A stretch of 64,000 nucleotides of DNA from Chromohalobacter marismortui (GTDB lineage: Bacteria > Pseudomonadota > Gammaproteobacteria > Pseudomonadales > Halomonadaceae). The stretch covers positions 310,001-374,000 of the forward strand of contig NZ_SOBR01000004.1 of assembly GCF_004364315.1 (NCBI RefSeq), written 5' to 3'. Shown piece by piece: positions 26,378 through 35,658 of this stretch. The position numbers and the translations under genes are program-made. The notes under the pieces are model-generated. The model ran no database searches and was not told the origin of the DNA. It worked only from the letters and a program-made list of their open reading frames with translations. Each line of letters begins with the position of its first letter. Position 1 is the first letter of the stretch.

Positions 26378-27112
26378 TCAGCGTATCGCCACATCACCGA
26401 AATGATGCTGCAGCAGTGTGAGGGCGACGACGGGAGCGGTTTCGGTGCGCAGGATGCGCGGACCGAGCGTCAGGGCAGTGAAGTCGGCGGTGCGGGCAGC
26501 GTCGATTTCGTTGGGCGATAAGCCGCCTTCGGGGCCGACGAGCAGCGCGACGCGGGTGACGTTGCTGGCATATTGCCAGGCGGAGTCGGTGGCAGGATGC
26601 AGGACGAGGCGCAGCGTTTCGTCACGCCCTGCCAGCCAGGCGTCGAGCGCCTGCGGGGGATGCACGGTGGGCACCCGGCTGCGCCCGCATTGCTCGCAGG
26701 CGCTGACCGCGACGGCCTGCCAGTGGGCGAGTTTCTTGGCCTCGCGCTCGCCCTTGAGGCGCACGTCGCCGTGCTCGGTGTAGAGCGGAGTGATGGTCGC
26801 GACGCCGAGCTCGGTGGCCTTCTGGATCGCATAGTCCATGCGGTCGCCCTTGGAGATCGCCTGGCCCAGGTGCACCGCCAGCGGCGACTCGGCGCCCCCC
26901 TGGGTCACGGCGGTGACCCGAACGCGTACCTCGCGGCGTCCCACACTGACGATCTCGGCGTCGGCTTCATGGCCCTCGCCGTCGAACAGACGCAGCGCTG
27001 CGCCTTCACGCAGCCTAAGCGCGCCCGCTACATGGCGCGAGGCACCTTCGGGCAAGGTGATTTCCGCTGCGGCGACCAACGTGGCCGCCACATGAATACG
27101 CGGGCTGGCCAT
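26378..27112 (-). CDS. rsmE: 16S rRNA m3U1498 methyltransferase
   Basis: The 244-residue protein is a SPOUT methyltransferase with an N-terminal PUA-like domain (ASRHVAGALRLREGA) and the knotted SAM site LVGPEGGLSPNEID followed by LGPRILRTETAPVVAL. It methylates U1498 of 16S rRNA. It lies 3 bp after the secB stop on the same strand, so both may share a transcript. It converges with the MFS gene. Confidence 0.96.
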   Translation of the reverse strand: MASPRIHVAATLVAAAEITLPEGASRHVAGALRLREGAALRLFDGEGHEADAEIVSVGRREVRVRVTAVTQGGAESPLAVHLGQAISKGDRMDYAIQKATELGVATITPLYTEHGDVRLKGEREAKKLAHWQAVAVSACEQCGRSRVPTVHPPQALDAWLAGRDETLRLVLHPATDSAWQYASNVTRVALLVGPEGGLSPNEIDAARTADFTALTLGPRILRTETAPVVALTLLQHHFGDVAIR

Positions 27113-27115
27113 CGC

Positions 27116-27610
27116 TTACTGCACGTTCTCGGCGGCTTCGCTCTCGCGCTTCTTCTTCTGGGCGTACATCGCCTCGAAATTGACCGGTGACAGCATCAGC
27201 GGCGGGAAGCTGCCACGATTGACCAGATTGTCGATGCACTCGCGCGCATAGGGGAACAGCATGTTGGGGCAGAACGCGCCCAGGGTGTGGTCGAGCTGAT
27301 CGGCACTCAAACCGGCGATGTGGAACAACCCGGCCTGCTCTACCTCGGCAAGGAATGCCGTGGCATCGTCTTCGTTGTTGGTGACTTGCGCCGTTACCTT
27401 GACCACGACCTCGTAAAGGTTTTCACCGACCTGCTCGCTGGTGGTGTTGAGGTCGAGCCCCACCTTGGGCTTGAACGCGTTCTGGAACACGCGCGGCGCG
27501 TTGGGCGACTCGAAGGAGACATCCTTGACGTAAATGCGCTGCATGGAAAACTGCAGCTGATTCTGCGCGTCATTGCCACCTTGAGCGGCCTGATTGTTGT
27601 CTTCCGCCAT
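27116..27610 (-). CDS. secB: Preprotein export chaperone SecB
   Basis: The 164-residue protein matches SecB: QFSMQRIYVKDVSFESPNAP near the N-terminus, FHIAGL and CPNMLFPYARE in the middle. SecB tetramers keep precursors unfolded and pass them to SecA. ATG 27610 has AGGAAG upstream; the longer frame adds 21 unlikely residues. Gene order rhodanese-secB is common in gammaproteobacteria, although the usual grxC is missing between them. Confidence 0.97.
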   Translation of the reverse strand: MAEDNNQAAQGGNDAQNQLQFSMQRIYVKDVSFESPNAPRVFQNAFKPKVGLDLNTTSEQVGENLYEVVVKVTAQVTNNEDDATAFLAEVEQAGLFHIAGLSADQLDHTLGAFCPNMLFPYARECIDNLVNRGSFPPLMLSPVNFEAMYAQKKKRESEAAENVQ

Positions 27611-27681
27611 GTTGCACTTCCTTTGACTTATCGATGCATGAGACGCGGGGCCCAGTGTGCGCCGCCCCGCCATTGTATTGC

Positions 27682-28101
27682 TTACTTGCGGACCACCGGC
27701 AACTCATCGGACTGCCACTGGGTCATACCGCCCTTGAGCTTGGCCGCGCGCGTGAAGCCGGCTTGAGTCAACTGCCCCACGGCGGCACCGGAATGCTGGC
27801 CGTGCTGGCATACCACCACCACCGGCTTTTCCTTGTAATCCTCGAGCTCCTTGAGGCGATCCCCCAAACGCCCCTTGGGAATATTGCGCGCACCGGCGAT
27901 ATGTCCCGCCTTGAAGTCTTTGACCTCGCGAATGTCCAGAAACAGCCCCTCCTCGCGATTGATCAGCGAGGTGGCTTCGGACGGCGTGACGCCGTTGTTG
28001 GCGCCTTTCAGCTCGTAGGCGATCCATGCCACCAGTACCACCAGAAAAGCGCCTGACAGTAGCAGGTGGTTTTGCACGAATTCGAATAACTGATCGATCA
28101 T
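27682..28101 (-). CDS. Membrane-anchored rhodanese-domain protein (YibN-like)
   Basis: A 139-residue protein with one N-terminal membrane helix (about residues 14-32) and a rhodanese domain whose active-site loop is CQHGQHSG, cysteine about residue 97. YibN-type proteins sit beside secB and gpmI and may carry sulfane sulfur or assist membrane protein insertion. ATG 28101 is chosen on the start of homology; the ribosome site is weak. It diverges from gpmI. Confidence 0.9.
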   Translation of the reverse strand: MIDQLFEFVQNHLLLSGAFLVVLVAWIAYELKGANNGVTPSEATSLINREEGLFLDIREVKDFKAGHIAGARNIPKGRLGDRLKELEDYKEKPVVVVCQHGQHSGAAVGQLTQAGFTRAAKLKGGMTQWQSDELPVVRK

Positions 28102-28358
28102 GAGTGCGGATAACTCTCGTTGTGTGTCTGTCGGCATCGGGTGCGCTCGGCGCACGCCGCATGCCCCAGCGGGCGCCTTAGTATACATGAGCCATACGCG
28201 AGCGTCCGGCCCTACCGACGCGGCTGACGCTCTGCCGCGACTACGTTATGATGCCGCAAGGAGACGTGAGTCGCGAACCCCCAGCGGCACTGCCGCGTCA
28301 TGGGGGCATCGGCCGGATGCGCCGGTGCGACGCCCATCAGATTCCCGCGAGGCATGTT

Positions 28359-29936
28359 ATGGCAGATACCCACACCCAGCGTCCACGGCCCGTTGCGCTG
28401 TTGATCCTCGATGGCTACGGCCAGAACGATGATACCGAGTACAACGCCGTCTATAGCGCCAAGACGCCGGTCATGGACGCGCTGAAACAACGCTACCCCT
28501 CCGCCTTGCTGCACACCGATGGCAAGTACGTCGGGCTGCCCGACGGCCAGATGGGCAACTCCGAAGTCGGCCACATGAATCTCGGCGCCGGGCGTATCGT
28601 CTATCAGGACTTCACGCGCATCACCAAGGCCATCGAAGACAACGAGCTGGCGGCCAACACCGCGCTGACGGCGCCCATCGACGCCGCCGTCGCCGCCGGC
28701 CGCGCCGTGCATCTGCTGGGTTTGCTCTCGCCGGGCGGTGTGCATAGCCACGAGGATCACATCCTCGCCGTGGCCGCGCTGGCCGCCGAACGCGGCGCCA
28801 AGCACGTCTATCTGCACGCCTTCCTCGACGGCCGCGATACCGCGCCCAAGAGCGCCCGCCCCTCGCTGGAACGTGCCAACGCACGGCTCGCCGAGCTGTT
28901 CGGCGCCGACAACGCCTACGTCGCGTCGATCGTCGGCCGTTACTACGCCATGGATCGCGACAATCGCTGGGACCGTGTCGAGCAGGCCTATCGCGTCATC
29001 GTCGAAGGCGAGGGCAAGCAGGTCGCCGACAGCGCCGAGGCCGGGCTGGACGCCGCCTATGCGCGTGACGAAACCGATGAGTTCGTCGCCGCCACCAGCA
29101 TCCGTCCGCACGGCGAACCGGTGCGCATGGCCGACGGCGACGCCGCGCTGTTCCTGAACTTCCGCGCCGACCGCGCCCGCGAGCTGACCCGCGCCTTCGC
29201 CGAAGACGATTTCAGCGGCTTTACCCGCCAGGCGCGGCCCAAGCTGGCCCACGAAGGGCTGGTGATGCTCACCGAGTACGCCGCCGACATTCCCGCGCCG
29301 ACGGCCTTTCCGCCCACCGACCTGGTCAATACCCTGGGCGAGACCGTCGCCAAGCGCGGCCTGAAACAGCTGCGTATCGCCGAAACCGAGAAGTATGCCC
29401 ACGTCACCTTCTTCTTCTCCGGCGGCCGCGAGGACGAGTTCGACGGCGAGACCCGCGAGTTGATTCCTTCACCGCAGGACGTCAAGACCTACGACGAAAA
29501 GCCGGAGATGAGCGCCTATGAGCTCACCGACAAGCTGGTCGCGGCCATCGACGCGGGCACCTACGACCTAGTGGTGTGCAACTACGCGAATGGCGACATG
29601 GTCGGCCATAGCGGCGACTTCGATGCCGCGGTCAAGGCCATCGAGGCGGTCGATATCTGCCTGGGTCGGGTGATCGAGGCCATCGAACGTGCCGGTGGCG
29701 AGTGCCTGGTCACCGCCGATCACGGCAACGCCGAACAGATGGTGCATCCCGAGACCGGCAACCCGCAGACGGCGCATACGACCTTCCAGGTGCCGCTGGT
29801 CTACGTCACGCCGCGCGCCGGCGCCACCCTCGCCGACGACGGCAGCCTATGCGACCTGGCACCGACCCTGCTGACCATGATGCACGAGCCGATTCCAGAG
29901 GAAATGACCGGCCGCGTGCTGGTCGATACGCCCTGA
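28359..29936 (+). CDS. gpmI: 2,3-bisphosphoglycerate-independent phosphoglycerate mutase
   Basis: The 525-residue enzyme interconverts 3- and 2-phosphoglycerate using two manganese ions. It has LLILDGYG with the first metal aspartate, the phosphoserine motif GNSEVGH, the HSHEDH loop, HAFLDGRDT and the C-terminal [11 protein letters not shown] metal site. ATG 28359 follows GAGG; an earlier ATG at 28248 adds a non-homologous lead. envC follows 29 bp later on the same strand. Confidence 0.97.
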   Translation: MADTHTQRPRPVALLILDGYGQNDDTEYNAVYSAKTPVMDALKQRYPSALLHTDGKYVGLPDGQMGNSEVGHMNLGAGRIVYQDFTRITKAIEDNELAANTALTAPIDAAVAAGRAVHLLGLLSPGGVHSHEDHILAVAALAAERGAKHVYLHAFLDGRDTAPKSARPSLERANARLAELFGADNAYVASIVGRYYAMDRDNRWDRVEQAYRVIVEGEGKQVADSAEAGLDAAYARDETDEFVAATSIRPHGEPVRMADGDAALFLNFRADRARELTRAFAEDDFSGFTRQARPKLAHEGLVMLTEYAADIPAPTAFPPTDLVNTLGETVAKRGLKQLRIAETEKYAHVTFFFSGGREDEFDGETRELIPSPQDVKTYDEKPEMSAYELTDKLVAAIDAGTYDLVVCNYANGDMVGHSGDFDAAVKAIEAVDICLGRVIEAIERAGGECLVTADHGNAEQMVHPETGNPQTAHTTFQVPLVYVTPRAGATLADDGSLCDLAPTLLTMMHEPIPEEMTGRVLVDTP

Positions 29937-29965
29937 ACGGTGTGCATGTATTGCGGAGTCGGCGT

Positions 29966-31135
29966 ATGAGCACGCCCACGTCCAGCAAGCGAATCGCCAT
30001 GGCCTGTGCCATGGCGATCTCGTGTGGGTGGCTGTCGCTGGGCACGCTCGCGGCGTGGGCGCAGAGCTCCCCCGAGGACGTACGCCGTCAACTCGAGGCG
30101 CTGGGGGAGCATATTCAGCAGGCCCAGTCGCGCCTCGCAGGCACACGTGACGCCCGCGACGAAGCCCGGCACGCATTGCGCAAGGTGGAAACCCAACTGG
30201 CCGAGACACAGCAGCGCCTGACCAGCCTGCAGCGTGAGCAAGACCAACTCGACCAAGAGGTTGCCGAGCTCAAGCAGCAACGTCAGACCCTCGAGGAAGA
30301 ACGCCGCCGGCAACGCGCCGCCCTGGCCACGCAACTCAATGCGCTATACCGACTCGGCCCCACGCCGCAGCTCAAGTTACTCCTCAATCAGACCGACCCC
30401 GCGCGGCTCGATCGCCTTCAGCAGTATCTCAATCATCTCAATCAGGCGCGTCAAGAGCGCCTCGATGACCTGGCCAAGCTCGAGGACCAACTCGACGCAA
30501 CGCAACGGGCCTTGCAGTCGCACCAGCAGCGCCTGGACAGCCTCGCCAGCGAGCTGGCCGAGCGTCGCGAAACGCTCAGCGATCAACGCCGCAAGCGCGA
30601 AACCATTCTCGCGAAGTACAGGGCGCGCTATACCACTCAGCAAGCCAAGCTGGCCGCGCTCTCCGAGGACCGCGAGGCTGCCGAGCAACTCCTCGACCGG
30701 ATGCGTGACAGGCTCGAGCGCCTCGATCAGGCGCCGCCCTCCACGGCGATCGAACAGACACAGGGCGAGCTACCCTGGCCCGTGCAGGGTGACATACTCG
30801 CCAGTTACGGCCATGGCGGCGGCGTCGACCGCAACGGCATTGTCATCGGCGCCGAGGCCGGTACGCCGGTCATGGCCGTGCATGCCGGCCGTGTGGTGTT
30901 CGCCAACTGGATGCGCGGCTTCGGCAACCTCGTCATCATCGACCACGGCGACGACATCATGACGCTTTACGCGCACCTGCAACGCTTCGATGTCAACGTC
31001 GGCGCACGCGTGGAGCGCGGCACCACTATCGCCGCCGTTGGCAACAGTGGTGGCCGAGCGTCCCCGGCGCTGTATTTCGCGGTCCGCGAGAACGGCGACC
31101 CCATCGATCCCAGCCGTTGGATCGCCAACCGCTGA
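29966..31135 (+). CDS. envC: EnvC-like murein hydrolase activator
   Basis: The 389-residue protein has a signal peptide (cut after about residue 33), a long coiled coil rich in Gln, Glu and Arg (about residues 35-260) and a C-terminal LytM/M23 domain. The first metal motif reads RNGIVIG instead of HxGxD, so zinc binding is lost as in EnvC, which activates AmiA/AmiB amidases at the septum rather than cutting murein. GGAG precedes ATG 29966 by seven bases. It follows gpmI and precedes a C-terminal protease, the usual order. Confidence 0.92.
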   Translation: MSTPTSSKRIAMACAMAISCGWLSLGTLAAWAQSSPEDVRRQLEALGEHIQQAQSRLAGTRDARDEARHALRKVETQLAETQQRLTSLQREQDQLDQEVAELKQQRQTLEEERRRQRAALATQLNALYRLGPTPQLKLLLNQTDPARLDRLQQYLNHLNQARQERLDDLAKLEDQLDATQRALQSHQQRLDSLASELAERRETLSDQRRKRETILAKYRARYTTQQAKLAALSEDREAAEQLLDRMRDRLERLDQAPPSTAIEQTQGELPWPVQGDILASYGHGGGVDRNGIVIGAEAGTPVMAVHAGRVVFANWMRGFGNLVIIDHGDDIMTLYAHLQRFDVNVGARVERGTTIAAVGNSGGRASPALYFAVRENGDPIDPSRWIANR

Positions 31136-31274
31136 GCGCGCACCGCGCTGGATTGCCCCGACCCTTAAAGGCTATGCTGGGCCTTCGGCGCGCGTGGGTT
31201 CGCCTTCGCCCCGCCCCGGTTGCCCTTGTGGGGCCAACCAACACGAGCCCGTTCCGCCGCGTTGTGGAGACAGC

Positions 31275-32621
31275 ATGACCGCTAGCCAATCCCGTTCCCC
31301 GCGTCTCACCGTTCGTCACGTGCTAGCCTTGAGCATGGCGCTGATGATCGGTGCGTTTACCTTGCCGTCGCCGGCGAGTGCCCAGCAAAGTACCCAGCAG
31401 AGCTCCCAACCGCCGGCCGACAATGACGCCCTTCCGGTGGAAGACGTGCAGACCTTTGCCGAAGTCTTCGAGCGCATCAAGCGCGCCTATGTCGACGAAG
31501 TCGACGACACCACGCTCATGCGCAACGCCATGCGTGGCATGCTCGGCGAACTCGACCCGCATTCCACCTATCTCGACAAAGAAGCCTTCCAGGCCCTGCG
31601 TGAGACCACCGAAGGCGAGTTCAGCGGCGTCGGCATTGAAGTAGGCATGCAAGATGGGCAGCTGACCATCATCTCACCACTCGACGGAACACCCGCTGCT
31701 CGCGCCGGTCTCCAGGCCCAGGACCGCATTCTGCTCATCAACGATACGCCCACCGAGAGCCTATCGCTGCAGGAAGCCGTGGACATGATGCGCGGCAAAG
31801 CCGGCGAGGAGCTGCAACTGACCATCCTGCGCGATGGCGAGGATACCCCACGCAAGGTGACGCTGACGCGCGAGACCATCCAGACCGAGAGCGTCAAGCA
31901 CAAAATGCTGGCGCCGGGCTACGGCTATCTGCGCATCAGCCAGTTCCAGAGCCGCACCGGCGAGCAGGCCCGTGACGCCATTGCCGCGCTGCGCGAGGAA
32001 AGCAAGGGCAAGCTCAGCGGCCTGGTGCTGGATCTGCGCAACAACCCCGGCGGCGTGCTCGGCAGCGCCGTCGATGTCGCCGACCTGTTTCTGGACAACG
32101 GGTTGATCGTCTACACCGAAGGCCGCCTACCGGACAGTGACATGCGCTTCACGGCCTCTTCCCAGACGATTGCCCCGGATGTCCCCATGGTCGTGCTGAT
32201 CAATGGCGGCAGCGCCTCGGCGGCGGAGATCGTCGCCGGCGCGCTGCAGGACCAACAGCGTGCCGTACTGATGGGCACCGAAAGCTTCGGCAAGGGCTCC
32301 GTCCAGCAGGTACTGCCACTGCCCAACGGCGACGGCCTGAAACTGACCACCGCGCTCTACTACACGCCGGATGGCCGCTCGATCCAGGCCCAAGGCATCG
32401 CGCCGGATGTCGACGTCGTGCGCGGCCGCCTCGAAGTCGCCGAAGGCAATGGCTTCGACATCCGCGAATCGGATCTCGAGAATCACCTGCGCAACATCAA
32501 TGGCGAGGCCGACCCCGAACCACAAGGCGCCTCCCTCGCCGAAAGCGATTACCAGCTTGGTGAAGCGCTCAACCTGCTCAGGGCCCTCAACGTCCTGCCC
32601 CGCGCGCAGGGCGGCAACTGA
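31275..32621 (+). CDS. S41-family C-terminal processing peptidase
   Basis: The 448-residue precursor has a signal peptide (to about residue 37), a PDZ domain (about 105-190) and an S41 protease domain. The catalytic serine is in GGSASAAEIVAG and the lysine in GTESFGKGSVQ. It cleaves C-terminal tails of periplasmic proteins and adjusts murein hydrolases. ATG 31275 follows GTGGAGA. It lies third in gpmI-envC-ctp and ends before a strong terminator. Confidence 0.95.
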   Translation: MTASQSRSPRLTVRHVLALSMALMIGAFTLPSPASAQQSTQQSSQPPADNDALPVEDVQTFAEVFERIKRAYVDEVDDTTLMRNAMRGMLGELDPHSTYLDKEAFQALRETTEGEFSGVGIEVGMQDGQLTIISPLDGTPAARAGLQAQDRILLINDTPTESLSLQEAVDMMRGKAGEELQLTILRDGEDTPRKVTLTRETIQTESVKHKMLAPGYGYLRISQFQSRTGEQARDAIAALREESKGKLSGLVLDLRNNPGGVLGSAVDVADLFLDNGLIVYTEGRLPDSDMRFTASSQTIAPDVPMVVLINGGSASAAEIVAGALQDQQRAVLMGTESFGKGSVQQVLPLPNGDGLKLTTALYYTPDGRSIQAQGIAPDVDVVRGRLEVAEGNGFDIRESDLENHLRNINGEADPEPQGASLAESDYQLGEALNLLRALNVLPRAQGGN

Positions 32622-32645
32622 CGCTGCATCCACGCCCTGAAACGC

Positions 32646-32693
32646 CAACGCCCCCGCGCCGTGAGTTTGAAGTCAACGGCGCGGGGGGTGTTG
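32646..32693 (+). terminator. Hairpin terminator after the S41 peptidase
   Basis: A GC-rich stem of about 17 bp (CAACGCCCCCGCGCCGT with ACGGCGCGGGGGGTGTTG, one bulge) and a 13-nt loop starts 25 bp after the stop. It closes the gpmI-envC-ctp transcript. Confidence 0.75.
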
Positions 32694-32773
32694 GTTGGCG
32701 TCTTACTGAACATCAAGGCAGGTACAGGCCTCACGCTGGGCTGAGCGCCCCGCGCCATCTCAGGAATCCGCCC

Positions 32774-33574
32774 ATGACGCAGTTCTGGCGAGACCCGACG
32801 CTGCCGTTTGTCGAGAGCCGGCGGGCCAGCGATAGCCGCGCCTGCTACCGACCCCACAGCCATCCTACCCTGTCGATCGGTGTGGTCGACCGTGGCCAGA
32901 GCCAGTTCCGGTGCCAACGCCGCCGCGAGCGACTGACACCGGGCTGCCTGGTCAGCGTACCGGCGGGCGTGGTGCATGACTGCAATCCGCTGCCGGATCA
33001 GCATTGGAGCTACCAGATGCTGTATCTGGAAGCGGCCTGGGTGAGCGAAGTGCTGGATGAGGCCTCGGTCGAGACCGGCGCCGCCCCGGCCATGCCCTCG
33101 ACGGTATTCATCGCCCGCGACGCCGCGCCTTACCAGGCCTTTTGTGGGCTCAATGCACTGCTCTTTTCTGCGGCTCCGACGGCCGACAAGGAGGCCAAGC
33201 TGATCGAGTTCCTCGGTAGTCGGCTGTGGTGTCACGGCGACGCCCTGGCCGTTCATTGGCCGAGCTCATCCGCCTTGGACAACCTCCAACGGCATCTACT
33301 CGAGTGCCTCGAGCGGCCGCCGTCGCTCGAGGTGCTGGCTCGGGACCATGGCCTGAGCCGTTATCAAGTGATTCGACTGTTCCGACGCGAGACTGGGCTA
33401 ACGCCCCATGCCTGGCTGCTCGACCGGCGCATCCAGCAGGCGCGCCGCCGCTTGTGTCAGGGGGTGAAACTGGCGGAACTCGCCCAGGAACTCGGCTTCG
33501 CCGACCAAGGTCACTTTCAGCGCGCCTTCAAGGCTCGGGTGGCGGTCACGCCGGGGCGCTACCGCATTACCTGA
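32774..33574 (+). CDS. AraC-family transcriptional regulator
   Basis: The 266-residue protein has an N-terminal cupin (HSHPTLSIGVVDRGQSQF, about residues 28-45) and a C-terminal AraC double helix-turn-helix (LARDHGLSRYQVIRLFRRETG and AELAQELGFADQGHFQRAFKA). AGGA precedes the ATG. A LysE exporter follows 80 bp downstream on the same strand; AraC-LysE pairs are common and the regulator usually induces the exporter when its amino acid is in excess. Confidence 0.9.
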   Translation: MTQFWRDPTLPFVESRRASDSRACYRPHSHPTLSIGVVDRGQSQFRCQRRRERLTPGCLVSVPAGVVHDCNPLPDQHWSYQMLYLEAAWVSEVLDEASVETGAAPAMPSTVFIARDAAPYQAFCGLNALLFSAAPTADKEAKLIEFLGSRLWCHGDALAVHWPSSSALDNLQRHLLECLERPPSLEVLARDHGLSRYQVIRLFRRETGLTPHAWLLDRRIQQARRRLCQGVKLAELAQELGFADQGHFQRAFKARVAVTPGRYRIT

Positions 33575-33654
33575 GGAGCGCACTTTCTTTCAATACGATC
33601 GCCACACGGTGACGCAGGCTGGCCCTCCACGCACTCGAAAAGGGCTTACGCGTC

Positions 33655-34305
33655 ATGCTGCAACAGTTCCTGCTGGTCGCCGGGGCGCACTTCCTCGCCC
33701 TGCTCAGCCCGGGTCCGGACTTTTTCCTTATTCTGCGCTACGCGGTCGCCTTGGGGCGCGGGCCGGCGGCGCTGGTCAGCCTCGGCATCGGCCTGGCCAA
33801 CGGCCTGTTCATTCTGCTCGCCATGGGTGGGCTCATGGCCCTGGACGCCGAAACCGGTCCCTTCATCGCCGTTCAGTGGGCCGGCAGCGTCTTTCTGCTT
33901 TACATGGGCGTCCAGTTCATTCGTCAGGCGGGGCAGACTCGTCTCGAGGCAGGCTCGCGCAGCGAACCAGCCCCCCCTGCGAGTACCGCGCCGGGCGCCT
34001 TGCTCGCCGGGCTGGCCTCGGGGCTGCTGAACCCCAAGAACGCGCTGTTCTACGCCAGCCTGTTCGCAGTGCTTCACGCGCGTAGCACGCCCGTTGGTGT
34101 CCAGAGTCTCTATGCGTTGTGGATGATCGCTGTGGTACTCGGTTGGGATCTGCTGGTTGGCCACTTGGCCGGCCATCCGGGTCTGATCCGACGTTTCGGC
34201 CATGGCCTGCGGCACATCGAGCGGCTGGCTGGCGCGCTGCTCATCCTGCTGGGACTCGGTATCGTCGCAGCCCGGCTCGCCCCAGGGCTACTCGCGTCCT
34301 TATGA
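33655..34305 (+). CDS. LysE-family translocator (amino acid exporter)
   Basis: The 216-residue protein has six hydrophobic segments and the family start AGAHFLALLSPGPDFFLILRYAV. LysE/RhtB proteins export amino acids or related metabolites. It sits between the AraC regulator and a TetR gene on the same strand. Substrate cannot be read. Confidence 0.9.
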   Translation: MLQQFLLVAGAHFLALLSPGPDFFLILRYAVALGRGPAALVSLGIGLANGLFILLAMGGLMALDAETGPFIAVQWAGSVFLLYMGVQFIRQAGQTRLEAGSRSEPAPPASTAPGALLAGLASGLLNPKNALFYASLFAVLHARSTPVGVQSLYALWMIAVVLGWDLLVGHLAGHPGLIRRFGHGLRHIERLAGALLILLGLGIVAARLAPGLLASL

Positions 34306-34358
34306 AGGCCCGACGACTCAGGCCTCGAGACATTGTGGCAAGGGTCTTCCTTGCATAT

Positions 34359-34376
34359 GTAAAGTGATCGTTTTAC
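34359..34376. promoter_or_regulatory. TetR operator, site 1
   Basis: GTAAAGTGATCGTTTTAC, a near-perfect 18-bp palindrome, ends 9 bp before the TetR start. It matches a second copy at 35030-35047, together giving the consensus GTAAAACGATCGTTTTAC. Autoregulation by the adjoining TetR protein is likely. Confidence 0.7.
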
Positions 34377-34385
34377 CCTCTCTAC

Positions 34386-34913
34386 ATGGACATACGCACA
34401 CGCTTGCTCGAAACCGCCGAGCAACTCTTCGAACGACACGGCTTCACCGCCACCGGCATGGACCGGCTGACAAGCGCTGCAGGCATCTCGAGCCGCACGC
34501 TCTACAAGCATGTCGGCAACAAGAATGGCCTGATCGTCGCCGTCATGAACGAGCGCGACCGGCGCTTCCATCGTTTGATGAAAACCGACAGCATCGACGC
34601 CTTGTTCACGACGCTTCAAACCTGGTTCACCCAGGAAGGCGCCCGGGGCTGTCTGTCGCTGCGCGCCTGGGGGGAAACCGGTGGCGGCGTGCCCGAAATC
34701 GCCGAGGCGATGGAGCGACACAAGCAGCGCCTGCGGGAGCGGATCGACGCCATCGTCCTCGCGGAGATCGGCCGGCACGACACTGAACTCGCCGAGGCGA
34801 TTCAATTGCTGTTCGAGGGCGCGATCCACGCAGCGACATATCGCGGCGGGGACGCCGCCCAGGCCGCGCGTCGCACGGCGCACCGTTTGGCCGATCTCGC
34901 GCGGGCCGCATAA
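34386..34913 (+). CDS. TetR-family transcriptional regulator
   Basis: This 175-residue regulator has the TetR helix-turn-helix at about residues 25-53 (LTSAAGISSRTLYKHVGNKNGLI) and a short C-terminal domain resembling those of TetR proteins that control efflux or redox genes. A near-palindrome overlaps its upstream region, and a matching site lies 117 bp after its stop. It is on the same strand as the LysE exporter but has its own probable promoter. Confidence 0.88.
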   Translation: MDIRTRLLETAEQLFERHGFTATGMDRLTSAAGISSRTLYKHVGNKNGLIVAVMNERDRRFHRLMKTDSIDALFTTLQTWFTQEGARGCLSLRAWGETGGGVPEIAEAMERHKQRLRERIDAIVLAEIGRHDTELAEAIQLLFEGAIHAATYRGGDAAQAARRTAHRLADLARAA

Positions 34914-35029
34914 CGACGGCATCCGCATCGGGCGCTAGCGGATCGCCAGCCATCGCAAGCGCTGAACAAACGAGAGTGATCAGGCGTTTATCGACCGGCA
35001 CCTGTGTCGAGGGTCCTTTACGCCCATGA

Positions 35030-35047
35030 TGAAAACGATCGTTTTAC
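35030..35047. promoter_or_regulatory. TetR operator, site 2
   Basis: TGAAAACGATCGTTTTAC holds a perfect 14-bp palindrome (AAAACGATCGTTTT) and shares its right half, ATCGTTTTAC, with site 1 at 34359-34376. It lies downstream of the TetR gene and 225 bp before the 57-residue ORF at 35273, the only candidate target. An ORF spanning 35004-35195 runs across the site and looks non-coding or decayed. Confidence 0.65.
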
Positions 35048-35272
35048 ATTCAACCCGCACGATGCCGGCCTCCGGCCGAGGGGAGTACACCGCATTACGC
35101 GTACCGAATGCCGCCTGATCGTCGCCGGCATCATGCTCATCGGCGACAAGGCCACCGAGCGTGCGGCGCTCCAACCGGCTTCCACTTCCCCCTGACATCT
35201 ACGTTCACGGCAGATGCAGCAGCACTCACGGGACCGGTCAGGTTCTTGAAGGCAACGCGAGAAGGAGAAGGT

Positions 35273-35446
35273 ATGCATAACGAAGCGCAATATCGTCAAA
35301 GCAAGCGAGACGAGCGTTCACCCGGCGACAGGGCTGAGCATGAGCAGGCGCTGAAGGTGATGTACATGCCGGCAATGCCGCCTACCGGGTTCTTCGTCCG
35401 GAGCAGGAAGACACTCCAGCGACTTCTGGAAAAGGTACGATCCTGA
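35273..35446 (+). CDS. Small hypothetical protein, 57 residues
   Basis: The ORF starts at ATG 35273 right after a strong AAGGAGAAGG ribosome site and ends 26 bp before a T-tailed hairpin terminator. The product is hydrophilic and basic, charged in the first half (KRDERSPGDRAEHE) and ending with a probable amphipathic helix (KTLQRLLEKVRS). I do not recognise a family. A TetR operator upstream suggests regulated expression with the TetR gene at 34386. Confidence 0.6.
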   Translation: MHNEAQYRQSKRDERSPGDRAEHEQALKVMYMPAMPPTGFFVRSRKTLQRLLEKVRS

Positions 35447-35472
35447 TGCACTTGGAGGCACACAGCACGAAA

Positions 35473-35517
35473 CGGCATCTCCTGTGGGCATGGCCCGCAG
35501 GGGATGCCGATTTTTTT
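35473..35517 (+). terminator. Rho-independent terminator
   Basis: A strong stem pairs CGGCATCTCCTGTGGGC with GCCCGCAGGGGATGCCG around a short loop, followed by seven T residues. It follows the 57-residue ORF and supports real transcription there. Confidence 0.85.
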
Positions 35518-35658
35518 CGGAGGGCTGGCAATCGTTCCGAGCCATCGTGGGTTGAGGGGAGTTCATGGTACCCCCACCCGCACCCTCTCGCCGCGAGGGT
35601 GCGGGCATCCGGTGCGTGGGGACATGCCACAATCAGGAAGGCCGCTGACATCCTGATG

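Noticed and set aside
35004-35195. ORF of 63 codons across the second TetR operator
   Set aside because: It covers the operator palindrome, has no ribosome site and no family look; probably decayed or non-coding.
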